Below are positions 11,117-22,383 of a DNA stretch of 64,000 bases, in pieces. A program made the translations under genes and the position numbers. This stretch comes from Trichobilharzia szidati (lineage: Eukaryota; Platyhelminthes; Trematoda; Strigeidida; Schistosomatidae): assembly GCA_944472155.2 (NCBI GenBank), contig OX235273.1, positions 107,530,582 through 107,594,581 on the forward strand, in the 5' to 3' direction. How positions within the stretch are numbered: the stretch's first letter is position 1; each line of letters starts with the position of its first letter. Below the pieces are notes generated by a model. The model saw only the letters and a list, made by a program, of their open reading frames with translations. It was not told the origin of the DNA and searched no databases.

Positions 11117-11329
11117 CTATTCAACAACAAAAAATATCATTGATGAGATATCACTGAGATGATATTGGACAGAGAGAGAGAGGGAGAAATAGTTACTTGA
11201 ATCTACTCAATCTGAAGCAAAACACATGATTAAAAATGCTCTGTGTGCTGATGGAAGTGTGTGGGCGGTGAATTATTCCCGGCGGCTGCCTAATCCGTGA
11301 AATTTGATTTCTTCTTGAAACGCATTGGA

Positions 11330-11536
11330 TAGATATGCTCGCCGACCATGCACATGGTCCTGGGTTCGATCCCCAGCCGACTCACTCCTTTACTTCGCTA
11401 AGCCAGAAATAATGCTGGGGAAGAGGAAAGGTTGGGCATGAGGCTAGCAACCCCATCCTGTAAAATAAACACTGCTACAGAAACTTCAAGCCAATAGCTT
11501 GAAGCCCTATGTTCCAATGTGGAACGTGAAGGAAAA
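11330..11536 (+). mobile_element. SINE A copy
   Basis: CGACCATGCACATGGTCC and B box GGTTCGATCCC, body GGTTGGGCATGAGGCTAGCA, tail GAAGCCCTATGTTCCAATG and an A-rich end. The head is short, so the A box is lost. Confidence 0.75.
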
Positions 11537-12029
11537 ATAACTGCTGGATTCAAGGGAAAACTGCTTGAGGTCGGTTATGCATAGCCTATTTGAAGTGCTG
11601 GTCGCCACATTGTAAGTTGGGATATACACTTTTTGGGATCCTGTAGTGAGTGGATTAAACTTTGGTAACTGCTTTTCGTCTAACCACTATGCAAAGGACA
11701 TTTCTGGTATGTTAATCTTTGAGGGAACATTCCTTTCAACTAGTATAGCTCATTGAGTCATTGTGATAAGAAAGTCCCCAACTACCAGACCAAGATAGCA
11801 GCTATCGGTCAGGAAATGAACACACGAAGCACCACCTTAAACTAGAGTAGTGAAGAACATACTAATATTTTCAATTTTTTATAACTATTAGAACTGCAAC
11901 AACGTTTCCAATGACCTCCCAATTCGCATACATAATTTTCTGTTGCTGTTCACATAACTTATCGAATACTTGTTACTAAACAGTATTTGAGCCGAATTTT
12001 ATAGCTAAATATCGTTTACTAATTTATTA

Positions 12030-12305
12030 TGCTTTCTTTACGTTTCCACTGGAACATGGGACTTTACTGACACATCCTCAATGCACTTGGTTCACTGGGA
12101 TTATGATTACCCACAAGCTTTCATCTCTTCGTCAAATAATCTTCTCTGTGTCACACTTGGATGGACATGCAACATATGGCTTCTTATTGAAGTACCATTC
12201 AACAACCTACATGGTGTGGAAGGTCTCCTAAGCGAATATCTAACCCATCTCTATTTTCATCTGCCAAACTGTTGAGCAACAGGTTCTTGGTTGGTTCATC
12301 GCACT
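12030..12305 (-). mobile_element. LINE family 1, highly degenerate 3' end
   Basis: It aligns on the minus strand with the C-terminal block of family 1: the GTTTCCACTGGAACATGGGAC tail, then CTTCTCTGTGTCACACTTGG as at 870-890 of the first copy. It is heavily mutated. Confidence 0.5.
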
Positions 12306-12309
12306 ACTG

Positions 12310-12485
12310 CAGTTCCGAGTATGAAGTAGGACTTCAAACTTTGAAGTTTCAGTAGCAGCGGTGTTATGTGTTTTTCTACAGAGTGAAGGTCGTTAGTTTC
12401 GCACTTCATGTAGGTTACTGGGAGTTGAGCTCAGATCACATATGTGGTCGGTGAGCATTCTACCGTTGAACTACCGACGTACAAG
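12310..12485 (-). repeat. SINE A, degenerate
   Basis: The minus strand shows a weak tRNA-like head (CACATATGTGGTCGGTGAGC in plus orientation) and a body with altered bases. Assigned by order of motifs only. Confidence 0.4.
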
Positions 12486-12538
12486 GATGTTTATTTAGGT
12501 CAGAAAAACGAGAAGAAACTGTAAGCAAATAGTACTGA

Positions 12539-12879
12539 TGTGGTGAGAGCTGGCTGCTAGCCAAATTGGTAGACGTCAATATGTACGTCCCTAATATTGG
12601 TCATGAGGAAAATAACAAAAACAAAGACTGACTCAACAACAACCCATCACAGCAGACTTTGTTTGCGTAGGCGGATACAATTTACAGATAGATAATCTGA
12701 CCTTCAAGAAACAGCCACAAAGAGATGAAAGATTAACGTTCAACAAGAAGCCACCAATCAGAAGGCTGTGTTTGTTTGCTTACAATAATCTATAATAATG
12801 TACATGAAAATCTATAAATATGTGTGTTGATTTCGTAAATAAACGATCTGTTGCCTGGCCCTTGTCTTCTGTTGTTACA
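12539..12879 (+). mobile_element. solo LTR of a Gypsy-type retrotransposon
   Basis: The 341-base unit starts TGTGGTGAGAGC and ends CTTCTGTTGTTACA (TG...CA). It contains a TATA-like TCTATAAATA near 12811 and is flanked by CTGA on both sides (12535-12538 and 12880-12883). A 4-base duplication is typical of Gypsy elements. A second copy lies at 28723 and a deleted element at 21029. Orientation is inferred from the LTR-PPT order at 21480-21500. Confidence 0.8.
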
Positions 12880-12889
12880 CTGATTATCT

Positions 12890-13480
12890 AATCTTTACTA
12901 ACAATAAACAGCAACTTTGTTTCTGTGCAATATGCATAAAAGTTTCCATAATATACATTTTTCTTTCTTATGCTCTATTATATTTCTGAAAAAAATTGTA
13001 TGTGAACATTCCGAATAAAACATTACGTACATACATATTTTACAGAAGTTGTAAACAATTTCAAAGATTTATTTCCTTTCTAGTAGAAATAGTATAGGTC
13101 AGTCATACCATGGGAACAATAAAATAGTGGTGAAAAATAAACTGTGGCGGGGGAGGGCGAGAGAGGAAGGTGAGGATCAAAAGTAACTGAGAGGTATCTC
13201 CGCGCATAGTAGTACCATAGCAAACGCCACAATAGGTATTCTAACTGTGTAAACAAATCAATAAAATATCTTGTAAAAAGGTCAAATGTAACATATGCTA
13301 TGATTAGAGTATTTCTTTAAACACGTAGTACAAAATCATATGAAGACCAGCCGACTGAAGAAATTCAAAAAGGGACTGACCGCTTCCAGCCTTTCTTATC
13401 AAAAAGGCACGAACGGAAGGGAGATGAATTTGTTTTGACGATCACTTATAAAGGCACCCAGTTTCTAATCTTAGTAGCCC
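12890..13480. other. intronic sequence with an uncharacterised repeat at about 13200-13445
   Basis: The part at 13215-13445 resembles 48325-48510 (GCAAACGCCACAATAGG against GCAAACACCACAACAG, and several further matched blocks). It is a repeat of unknown class; the rest is AT-rich. Confidence 0.4.
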
Positions 13481-13489
13481 TACTATCAC

Positions 13490-13580
13490 GTACTGGGATG
13501 TAGATATGTCCAGTCGACGAGTTTCGAACAGGACGAAATGCGTGAACTGCTTTTCACTGTAAACCATCATTAACCAAGTA
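13490..13580 (+). repeat. SMalpha-like hammerhead remnant
   Basis: GTCCAG, then UCGACGA where CUGACGA is expected, stem II GUUUCGAACAGGAC, GAAA and UGCG. The core is broken by the C/U swap. Downstream CCATCATTAACCAAG fits the SMalpha flank. Confidence 0.5.
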
Positions 13581-13589
13581 ACATTAATG

Positions 13590-14940
13590 GAGGCAGTTCT
13601 GTGATTAACTGGGTGACAAAAATACTGTTTGGTTTTCTATTTATTAAGATAAATCATACTCAACTCTAAAAGCACACTTCAAATCCAAGTATGCGCTGAA
13701 GATGTTGTCTAGTAGGGCAATGAAAGCTTCGCAAATAAACTATCCAGCTCAGAGAACACAACCACATCAAAATCATCCACCTGAGCTACAAATCTTCTTC
13801 ATCATGCTGAACAGGGTTTCTTAGGAGTCAGGTGTGGCACTCTGTCTTGAAAAGTATATCCAGCCTTCCAGCACTTGACAGTTTAGTGGATTCGGGAGCC
13901 CAGTAGGAGTTAATGCATCTACTCTATTGAGAACGATTTGTGACTATGTAACCAAAAAACTCAAGTTATTGATTTCTAGCGTCTCGATGACCCAGTGGCA
14001 CAGGCTACACCTCCCTAAGTGACTCAAACCAATAGCCTGACACTTCATAGATGATTGACGCTAGGTTTCGATCTGACCACCTCTAATAATTTTCTATTCG
14101 AATCCTGTGTCAGATAACATTACTCAACTGACCTAACTGCAGTATTATTCACCACATTATACTACTTAACCTGGTAGATACAGCACAAACATCTGTAGTT
14201 AAAGATAGCTAACTTCATCAGGTCTTACACTTTTAATGGCTATATTTCACAGCGAAAAGACATGTGAAATGCATATATTCGTCAATCACTAAGGTGTTAC
14301 CACTGTCGTGTTATTCAACCGTTAACGCTTATCAAATTCTTGGTGTTCTTGTGCGTCTGAGCCAGATAAAGCGTTGCCATCAAAGTTAGTTTGAAAAATG
14401 TTACCAACACAGAGAATAAAACAATACCAAAAATACATCCCCCTGATCTATAAATCCTCTCAATGAAATCAATAAGTTTTAAATACTCGCTGTCGAAATG
14501 CACATAATTTATACTACAAGCTATACATATTTACTTCAAGTTGATTGGCCAAAAATGGTCTCAAGGTCATACATTTCACCAATTGAATGAATTAATTACT
14601 TGAGAATCACCAATCAAAATAGAATGCAGTCTAAATTTAATCGTCAAATAATCAATTAAAGGCTGATATGTTAATAAAGCCATTCAAACATATAGAGACT
14701 ATGAGTGAACTAGAATTCGGACACATTTGCATCACTTAACAACATTCCACGTATATTCTCCATCAGTTCCCATTAAACAATAGACTAACACAGTGATGTA
14801 TGCATGGGGAATTCTGTAATTCGCCTTAATTCGTTTTAGTCGCAATATTACTGGGAATTAGTAACTAGGCTTGTAATTCCATAGAAAAAAAGAACGAAAT
14901 TGGGATGTTTGAGATCATTGATATAAGAATAAAACTTGTG
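13590..14940. other. intronic sequence, nothing firmly recognised
   Basis: AT-rich sequence. Two faintly similar blocks (about 13680-13810 and 14315-14500, each with a minus-strand reading around SGG..F..V.FS.L) hint at an old duplicated repeat. A 62-codon minus ORF at 14503-14315 is not recognisable. Confidence 0.35.
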
Positions 14941-14944
14941 CACT

Positions 14945-15190
14945 GTGGTAGAGGGTAATTCCATTATGGGTAAATTTTGTTTTGATGACATTTCGAGCAC
15001 AATTTATTGCTCATAATCATATCAAGGTAATCACACGACATCCTAACTTCATTTATATAGTTCCATTATTTTTCACTTGATTTTTGCTTGATTTGATTGG
15101 TAGTAGCATTTTCCATATTTCGGGTATCAGTGATGAATCATTCCTATTGTATGTGTTGAGTGTAGATTCGATGAACAAGGATTATTTTGC
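14945..15190 (-). mobile_element. Penelope-like element, group 2, terminal fragment
   Basis: It repeats the end of the copy at 15905: CATTATGGGTAAATTTTG, GACATTTCGAGCACAATTTA, TTGCTCATAATCATATCAAG, then the end of the ORF up to the GATGAACAAGGAT block. Confidence 0.7.
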
Positions 15191-15904
15191 TAGCAGCATA
15201 ATAATTCACACGTTTCCCGCTCAATATTATCTTTATCGCATAGAACATGGGTCAAATATGGTATGGTTAAGTTCCTATACTTAGTAGTATGAGCATATAA
15301 TCTTTTGCACTGACTTCTAGTTCTACCAGATGAGATACAAGGGAACAGTTGAGTATAAAGTCAGCATTGATGGTCATCAATGTAGATTTAGACCATTTGT
15401 TGCATGAGTTCAAATGTCTATCGACTAATGTAGTGACAAGTTGACTAAGTCGCCAACCAAATGCCCTGCCAGCAACCTTGAATACCCTTCTCAAAATGAA
15501 ATAGTCCTTATTGAGTAGCCTAGAGAAGGCTAAGAGTGGGCAGTAAAGTATAACAGGTAAGATACACGAGTTGACAAACTGTAAAAGCAGAGGTTAAGTG
15601 ATTCCAGGTTGTTTGACCTTCTTAACGCAGTCGCTTAGATGGAACATTTCCTTGGAGATTGACAGAATATGGGATGACCAAGTAGGTTCAGAGTATAGAA
15701 CTATACCAAGGTATTTTGTATTAGACGTGGTTTCTATTACAGCCCCCTCTATGCTACAAGCACCGTGTATACTAACTGGTCGTTGTAGACAACTTCTATG
15801 TCTAAAGGAAAAGTCAGTAGTCTGGAGATTTTGAGGAGTTAATGTAAGACCATTTAGCTTAAAGCATAACTGAGGTCCAACAAAAAGTTATTAAGTTTGC
15901 AATA
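15190..15904 (-). mobile_element. CR1-like LINE fragment (region after the RT core)
   Basis: The minus strand reads, with breaks, GACSIEGAVIETTSNTKYLG and IVLYSEPTWSSHILSISKEM, then VIDRHL-like DRHLNSCNKWSKSTLM. This is the thumb/C-terminal part of CR1-type reverse transcriptases (V.YLGI.L...L.W..HI......). It is sandwiched between two group-2 PLE ends. Several frameshifts. Confidence 0.7.
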
Positions 15905-17110
15905 CCATTATGGGTAAATTTTATTTTGATAGAGTCTCACAGTGTTATACAGTAATATTTACTGATGACGTTTCGAGCACAATTTATTGCTCATAATCAT
16001 ATCAAGACTTCCTAAATTCATTTATATAGTTCCATTGTTTTTCACTTGATTTGATTGGTAGTATTATTTTCCATATTTCGGGTATGAGTGATGATTCATT
16101 CCTATTGCATGTGTTGAGTGTAGATTCGATGAACAAGGATTCATTAATCAACCTCTCTCTCCACCTACCTAGATTACTTTTTAGAATTTTAACCCTCTTT
16201 CTCCCTATTGTGTGGTTGTGTGTTAATGTATGCAGTGCAATTGCTGAGCTTTTTTCTAAATTACTTATCTTCTCTGGGTCAACCATTCTTACCTTAGCTA
16301 AATTCTTATGTTCTGACAATCTGAGTACCCCTGACCTACTAGTTTGACCTATGTAATGACCTCAGTCATTGCAAGGTATTTTGTAAATTATATTATTTTG
16401 TCTAATTGGGTCAGCTGGGCCCTTTAACCTACAGAGCTTGTCCCTGAGTGAGTTTGTAGGTTTAAATGCCACCCTAATTCCTACTTTATTCAGAATCCTA
16501 TGTAGGGTTCAGATGTCCCCTCTTTATATGGTAAAACTGTAGAAAGCTTATTTTCTCTCTTATTAATGTTATCATTATTAGTTTCAACATTATTTTTATT
16601 TTGCTTTTGACTTCTTTTGATATTCCTAATGAATTTTATAAGATAGTTAGTTATTTGATACAAACGCCCCTTCTATCTGTTTTATTTCATCACTTAGGTC
16701 TTTTCTTGTGCTACTTAGTGCTATTGCTCGGTTTGTTAAACACTTAACTAAGCCTGCCTTAACAGTTAACGGATGAGATGAATTAAAGTCTAAATATCTA
16801 TTAGAATGCGTTGGTTTTCTATAAACACTAGTGTGTAGTTTGCATTCTTCTATTCGTTTTATTTTACAATCTAACATCATGGCTAATTCTCCTTGCTCAT
16901 TTTCGGCTTCAAGTGTGGATTTTATTCCCTCCACTAGTTAGTTTGTATGCTTTTTTAACTGCGAAAGTGTCATCCACATATCTCGACCATATTTTTGGAG
17001 TAGGATTAAACGTATTAAGAGCCATATTTTCCCAGCTATCAATAAACATCAGTAAACATTACCGTATAACACTGTGAGACTTTATCAAAACAAAATTTAC
17101 CCATAATGGG
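15905..17110 (-). mobile_element. Penelope-like element, group 2, longest copy with terminal inverted repeat
   Basis: The minus strand starts near 17000 with PKIWSRYVDDTFA, the RT catalytic box (YVDD, 16969-16980). ECKLHTSVYRKPTHSNRYLD and FNSSHPLTVKAGLVKCLTNR follow, then VLPYKEGT and a damaged linker, then SEHKNLAKVRMVDPEKISNL of the GIY-YIG endonuclease, ending near 16000. About 55-base termini at 15907-15960 and 17052-17108 are inverted copies of each other (TTATGGGTAAATTTT). It has several stops and lacks most of the RT. Confidence 0.82.
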
Positions 17111-17695
17111 ATGCTTGAGATGTTACTTTCATAAAAAAGGAATAATTAACACTTATTTCTTTTTCAATTAACATGTTTTAAGGTGTTTATTACATTAAAT
17201 TTTCATAAAAAGGATGAATCATACGCAGATAATGAAGTAAACTCATAAGTCTGTATGTCTGTTTGGTCTAATACTCTAAAGAATGGAAGGAGGATGTTCA
17301 AAGAAACAGTTGACTTCAGAATATTTTATGCTGTCAGTTGACATTTAAAAAAAACAGTCACAACTGCCTTCTTGTGTTTGATATCAGGGGTTATGAATCA
17401 AACAGATTGTATCAGGGTTGATGATACCTGTCGAGTTGTTCAAGCTGAATTAGGTGGAGTGTGACTCGAACCCGTGACCAGATGACTGAAAGCCAAGAGA
17501 TTAAGCCAGGAAACCACACCTCAACAAGAAGTGAGACGTGACAGACCACTAAATAAACAGATATTGTTTACTGAAGGCTTTAGGCTCTTAAGGAGGTCAG
17601 ATTTGATGTTGTCGCATTGTTTCTCTGTGACTTCTTTTACATATTCCTCGATGTGTTGGCGTAGTTCTGGATCTAAGTCTTCGACTACATGAGCA
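17111..17695. other. intronic sequence, nothing recognised
   Basis: AT-rich. A tRNA-like fragment (GTGACTCGAACCCGTGACCA at 17460) is present without a usable fold or body. Confidence 0.35.
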
Positions 17696-17865
17696 CGTGA
17701 GTAGACAGTAATCCCGGTAAAGAGGGAAGGTGGGGCATGGGGCTAGCAGCCACACCTGGTAGAAAAGCATCACAGCTATTGAAACTTCTACCCTCAGGCT
17801 TGAGGTCCTATGTTCACCTGAGAACGCCGTGGAATAAAATAACAATAATAATAATAATCAACCGA
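17696..17865 (+). repeat. SINE A, 5'-truncated with an AAT tail
   Basis: Body CCGGTAAAGAGGGAAGGTGG and GGCATGGGGCTAGCAGCC, tail GAGGTCCTATGTTCACCTG, then AATAATAATAAT rather than the A run of most SINE A copies, that is, the LINE family 1 type of tail. Confidence 0.6.
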
Positions 17866-18064
17866 ATGAGACCATGCTAATCTCAAAACATCGTTAAATA
17901 GTTAATATTTAGAGTCGGCATGTTAACAAAGACTGAGCGTTTCGGTGGTCCAGTAAAAACAGTCAATCAGGAATTCAAAAGAACAATTTGTTTAAAAACA
18001 AATAATGCCCATTGTACAGAAGGTAACTCTCATGAATGTACAGTAGCCTGGCAGAGAACGCTTT

Positions 18065-18195
18065 GAACTTTAAGAACAATGGGTAGTGCGTTTAATTCTC
18101 AGTAGGTAAGCCATCACTCACTCAGGATTCAGGTACATCTAGCTGACGAGTGCCAGACAGAACTGCACGACCGTATACTAGAAATTATTAAAAAC
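18065..18195 (+). repeat. SMalpha-like element with partial hammerhead
   Basis: CCATCACTCACTCAGGATTC and GTACATCTAG precede an intact CUGACGA core (18142-18148) and a strong stem II, GUGC/GCAC. GAAA has become GACC, so it should be inactive. Confidence 0.6.
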
Positions 18196-18429
18196 AATCT
18201 TTATGTTTACAATCATAGAGCTATTTAAAAAACCTATCATAATGCAGCGTTTCCACGCCTGAAATCATCTATATGAAGTGCTTATTTTTGAAAGAATCAA
18301 CCAAAAGTTGTTCACAGGAGAATAAATTTCCGCTTTTTACATTTTTGGTTTATCTTACTGTCTATTTTCCGGGCTGGCTTGATTAGTTTACCTTGTCATA
18401 TGAAATCAATTTAAAGCATTATTAGTCTC

Positions 18430-18540
18430 GTTGGGAACAAAAATACCTAGGATATAGATAAATTCAGTTGATGAGACCATGAAAGGACGAAATATGCACT
18501 CTTGGTAACATTTTAAACCTCTTATATATGTATATATATA
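18430..18540 (+). repeat. hammerhead-like remnant
   Basis: AATTCAG, UUGAUGA, GACCAUGAAAGGAC, GAAA and UAUGCA in order. This looks like another diverged SMalpha ribozyme with C3 changed to U. Weak. Confidence 0.35.
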
Positions 18541-18735
18541 CTTTCATTCCTTGCGTTCCGAGTGGGACATAGGGCTTCAAATTTGAGATGTCGATGTTGT
18601 TTTTTACGGGTGTGGGCTTCTTTTCCCGGCTCATTGTAAGTTAGGCGGAGTTTAGGAGTGAGTCGGCCGGGAATTGAACCCCGGACCTTGTTGCGTGGTT
18701 AGCAAGCATTTTATCGTTGAACCACCGACATAATA
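18541..18735 (-). mobile_element. SINE A, diverged copy
   Basis: Minus strand: tail complement (CGAGTGGGACATAGGGCTTC), body, B box GGTTCAATTCCC and a head ending TCAACGATAAAATGCTTGC. Diverged subfamily. Confidence 0.65.
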
Positions 18736-19900
18736 AAAGCGTCATCCACTAGGCCACTTGAGCCACCTAATGTATATAACTGGAAGGTTCATCTTAAGAG
18801 CAAAATGTTGTCAATAACATCAAATCTCAAGGTTCCCATTCATATGAGGAGCGGTTTCAGTTAACAATAATGGGAATCAAATCAAATCCATCTAACATGA
18901 TTGTGTATACTGCCGAGGAGCGGAGAATCTCCGCGCTAAACAAGAGAAACATCTGTCCAGAATTTAGATCACTTTCATCTACCTAGCAAGCGTTACTGGT
19001 TGATGCTAATGATACAATGCTACTCATCTCATCCAATCAATATTTTTATAGTGTCATGCATTTACAAGACTTTCTAGATTATCCTTCTTTCTAACTTTCC
19101 ACAGTCATTTGAAACGAATTTTCTGTAATCCACATCTAAGATCTTTTCTTAATGTAGTAATGTGAAGCTTTTCCGAATTATGTTCAACTAAGTATCTTAG
19201 ATTGTTTCATCACTTTCAATATCTTAACAAGTCAGTCGAACCGATCGACTGGTCGAAGAAATTGAATCCAACACAGTAAATCTTGTATGCAGTCTATGAA
19301 TCCGACTACCACCTTCTTAAATAATCAAGATGAATGCTGCCTCAATGAGTTCCTAGGGTTTTATCTGTGTGCGTTTGTGTGAAAACGAAACAAGACAATT
19401 GATTTCTAGGCTTCTTAAAGAACACAAATAGCACAGTTCTATACACAATTCAGTAAATAGTGACTTTTTAGTTGTGATTGCATCGCGTAGCTTGTGTTTT
19501 ATATCATAAGAGATAAAACTACGCCTTCTATTCTACTAACGCAAGAAGGAATACTTCTAAGCCATTGGAACATTAAAATAAAAGAAAGTGTCCAAATTGT
19601 AGTTCTATCTTGTTTTTGATTGATTTTTACCAACACATGTCTTGTACAGTAGTCGTCTGTCAGTCCATCTATTAGGTCTATCTGTCCCATAATAATAGGA
19701 TAAGCACAATTTGTCAACAATCTTATCATAAATTTCCCAATTTAACTAACCATCACACCCTTTTATTCTGTTTCCCTTTATTCCTGTATAGTCATGCTCT
19801 TTCCTACATGACAGTATTAATAGCCATGTTATCAATACTGTTACGTTTTTTTATCGTCATTTCCTATATTTGGATGGGAATATACACATTTCCTCTTTTG
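18736..19900. other. intronic sequence, nothing recognised
   Basis: No repeat family, exon or RNA gene recognised in this stretch. Confidence 0.4.
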
Positions 19901-19904
19901 TTAT

Positions 19905-20815
19905 TGTATTATTATTATTATTCCCTTACGTTCCCAGTTGCACATCATAGGGCTTCAACAACACATCTCCACTTTGTTCTGTTTTCTGCCATCCTCTTCA
20001 TCTGGGTCCACGACTGACCAAAATCTTTCATCTCTTCTTCCCCTCCACACACGATCTCCTCAATCTCACCCCCACATTGACCACCTACTCGTCGCTTCCC
20101 ATTTGGATTCCACTCGAGCTGTGGCCTGGTGTGCGATGTCATTCGGCGGCCTCCTCAATGTATGCCCGATCCATCTCCACTTTCTTCTACATATTTGTTG
20201 AGCGATCGGCTCTCGCCTGTTGATTTGTTCCTATAGTTTCTTGTTGCTTATTCTTTCTGGCCATTTGATCTTCAGTATAGAGTCAGCGAAGACAGCTGTT
20301 GATGAAAGTCTGCAACCTGTTGGGAATCCTTTTAGTGACACGCAGTACACGTTTTGCACCCACGTGGAAGCATTAACTGACTGACTTCATATTTGTGTTC
20401 AACAGAATCCAAAGCTTGTTCTTCATGCTGGCTGAGTGAGTGGAGAAGATTTCCAAACTGGTTTCAGGTTGATGAAGGCGTGCGTATCTTGCCTTTCCTA
20501 CACTGTCTGACTTTGACATCTTCATCCGTTCCGAGTGCCTGTAGTTGAAACGATGCTGCCCATATAAGTGAAGGAGGCAACCTCTGTTAAGTTTCTCCCT
20601 TTGATGGAGGAGTGGTGTCCACTGACATTTCTGTATGTGATGTTGGTGGTTTCTGGCGAGTTGCCGATGGTGGTCGATTCAAGAGTCCTTTAAAGTGATC
20701 AGCCCATTGTTTGATTTGTTTCTCCTCCTTGTTGATCAGGTTCCCTTGACCATCTTTTATTGGTTTCATCATCTGGGTTGATCTCTTCCCGGATAGAGAC
20801 TTGGTTATCTGATAT
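19905..20815 (-). mobile_element. LINE family 1 with an internal deletion
   Basis: Minus strand. The right part encodes MMKPIKDGQGNLINKEEKQI and KQWADHFKGLLNRPPSAT, the segment between endonuclease and RT. It then jumps directly (near 20600) to the YMGSIVSTTG segment behind the RT, followed by the usual C-terminus and the ATT tail at 19907. The whole RT core is missing. It may be a non-autonomous derivative. Confidence 0.7.
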
Positions 20816-21028
20816 TCACATGGATTTCTTTACTCTGCTCATATATGTATATATACCACTCATCGTCATATAACTTCGCCTAGTTTACCAGATAGTCCTA
20901 AGCTGGGAAAAAGTCTATAGATCGTTCACCCAGAGTTAACATGAACGAGATCATGTGAGGTGGAAATGGTAGTTTGTGGGCAATCACGGAGCTAGATAAA
21001 AAAGGGTAATAAAGAATACAGTTGAAAT
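20816..21028. other. intronic sequence with a SINE A scrap
   Basis: ACTTCGCCTAGTTTACCAGA and CCTAAGCTGGGAAAAAGTC near 20870-20915 vaguely match the SINE A body. Otherwise nothing. Confidence 0.3.
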
Positions 21029-21595
21029 TGTGGTGAGAGCTGTTGCCTGGCCTTTGTCTTCTGTCGTTACATTTGGTGTTGCTGCCTGCTGACAAATGGA
21101 AAGCCTATTGCTCTGCAGTTTTTGATGCAGATATATGGATCTTCGGGAAGGACTTCGAGGCTGTTGCGCAGTTGAGTGGCGTTCAAGATCCCTGCAGTGA
21201 TGAGGCTGTTACTTGGAACACTGCTGGGAGGTCGGGCGAAGGCAGCATATGAAAGTGTGAGGTGAAACACCGACGAATGCGCGCCAGAGGCAGGCAAACA
21301 GCTTTCAAAGTGGGAAGGACCATACATGGTCACTGTGAGATGGGATCACGTAGATACGATCGCAAATGTAAACAAAGAGGAGCGGGTGAACTTCAGTGAG
21401 CTCTGGAACTCGATACAGCAAGACAAGCTAACAAAGCCACCAGCACCAATATGATCGAACCAACTTCAGTCGAAAGTCTTTGACGGGGGGACGAGTGTGG
21501 TGAGAGCTATCTGCAAGCGAAAATTGTAGACAACACTTTACGTCCATGTTTACGTCCCGAATCGGGGTCATGAGAAAAACAATAACAAAGCTTAT
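21029..21595 (+). mobile_element. deleted Gypsy-type LTR retrotransposon
   Basis: A collapsed 5' LTR (21029-21071: TGTGGTGAGAGCT joined straight to GTTGCCTGG...GTTACA) is followed two bases later by TGGTGTTGCTGCC as a possible primer-binding site. The short internal part encodes GPYMVTVRWDHVDTIANVNK, resembling an integrase tail. A G-rich polypurine tract (GACGGGGGGACGAG) lies just before a truncated 3' LTR at 21496. The gag-pol core is gone. Confidence 0.65.
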
Positions 21596-21636
21596 TGATA
21601 TAAGTATAACACTTGGGCAGTGTGGTGGAGTATAAC

Positions 21637-22383
21637 TCCATTATGGATAAGATTTTATTTTGATAAATCACACAGTGCTGTCATACAGTAATATTAACTG
21701 ATGACCACGTTTCGAGCACAAACTATTGCTCATAATCATATCAAGTTACTCACACAACGTTTTCCTTCATTTATATACATGTGTGGAATCGATTAGATAT
21801 TTGAATAAAAATCAATATGGGATAATGTACATTCAGAAATAATAATATGAGTGTTATTGATCAATTACAATCAGATGGGAAATAAGACGAGTGTTTTTAT
21901 AGTCAAAATAAGTGACTTGTTAGAATGTTATGATGTGCTTGAATTGAAATAGAATTTTGAGATTATTTATTATCCTCTTCTGATTTGACTGGGAATATGG
22001 AAGATATTATTACCACCAGTCAAATCAGAGAAGGATAATAAATAATCTCAAAATTCTATTTCAATTCAAGCATATCACAATATTCTAACAAGTCACTTAT
22101 TATTACTATAAAAAACACTCGTCTTATTTCCCATCTGATTGTATTAATTGATCAATAACACTCATATTATTATTTCTGAATGTACATTATCCCATATTGA
22201 TTTTTATTCAAATATCTAGTCAATTCCACTCATGTATATAAATGAAGTAAAAAGTTGTGTGAGTGAGTGACTTGATATGATTATGAGCAGTAATAGTTTG
22301 TGCTCGAAACGTGGTCATCAGTTAATATTACTGTATAACAGCACTGTGTGATTTATCAAAATAAAATCTTATCCATAATGGAA
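21637..22383. repeat. large near-perfect palindrome from two PLE termini
   Basis: Arms of about 355 bases (21637-21992) and 365 bases (22016-22383) are reverse complements around a loop of about 23 bases. The outer ends carry the group-2 PLE terminus (TCCATTATGGATAAGATTTT; CGTTTCGAGCACAAACTATT; GCTCATAATCATATCAAG). No ORF. It could be a non-autonomous PLE derivative or a foldback element. Confidence 0.8.

Noticed and set aside
15960..16010. Hammerhead in group 2 PLE ends, suggested by a GAGCA...TGCTC hairpin followed by GAAACGTC on the minus strand
   Set aside because: No CUGANGA-like core directly precedes the hairpin; the bases there (ATGATTAT) do not fit. Hairpin plus GAAAC alone is not enough.
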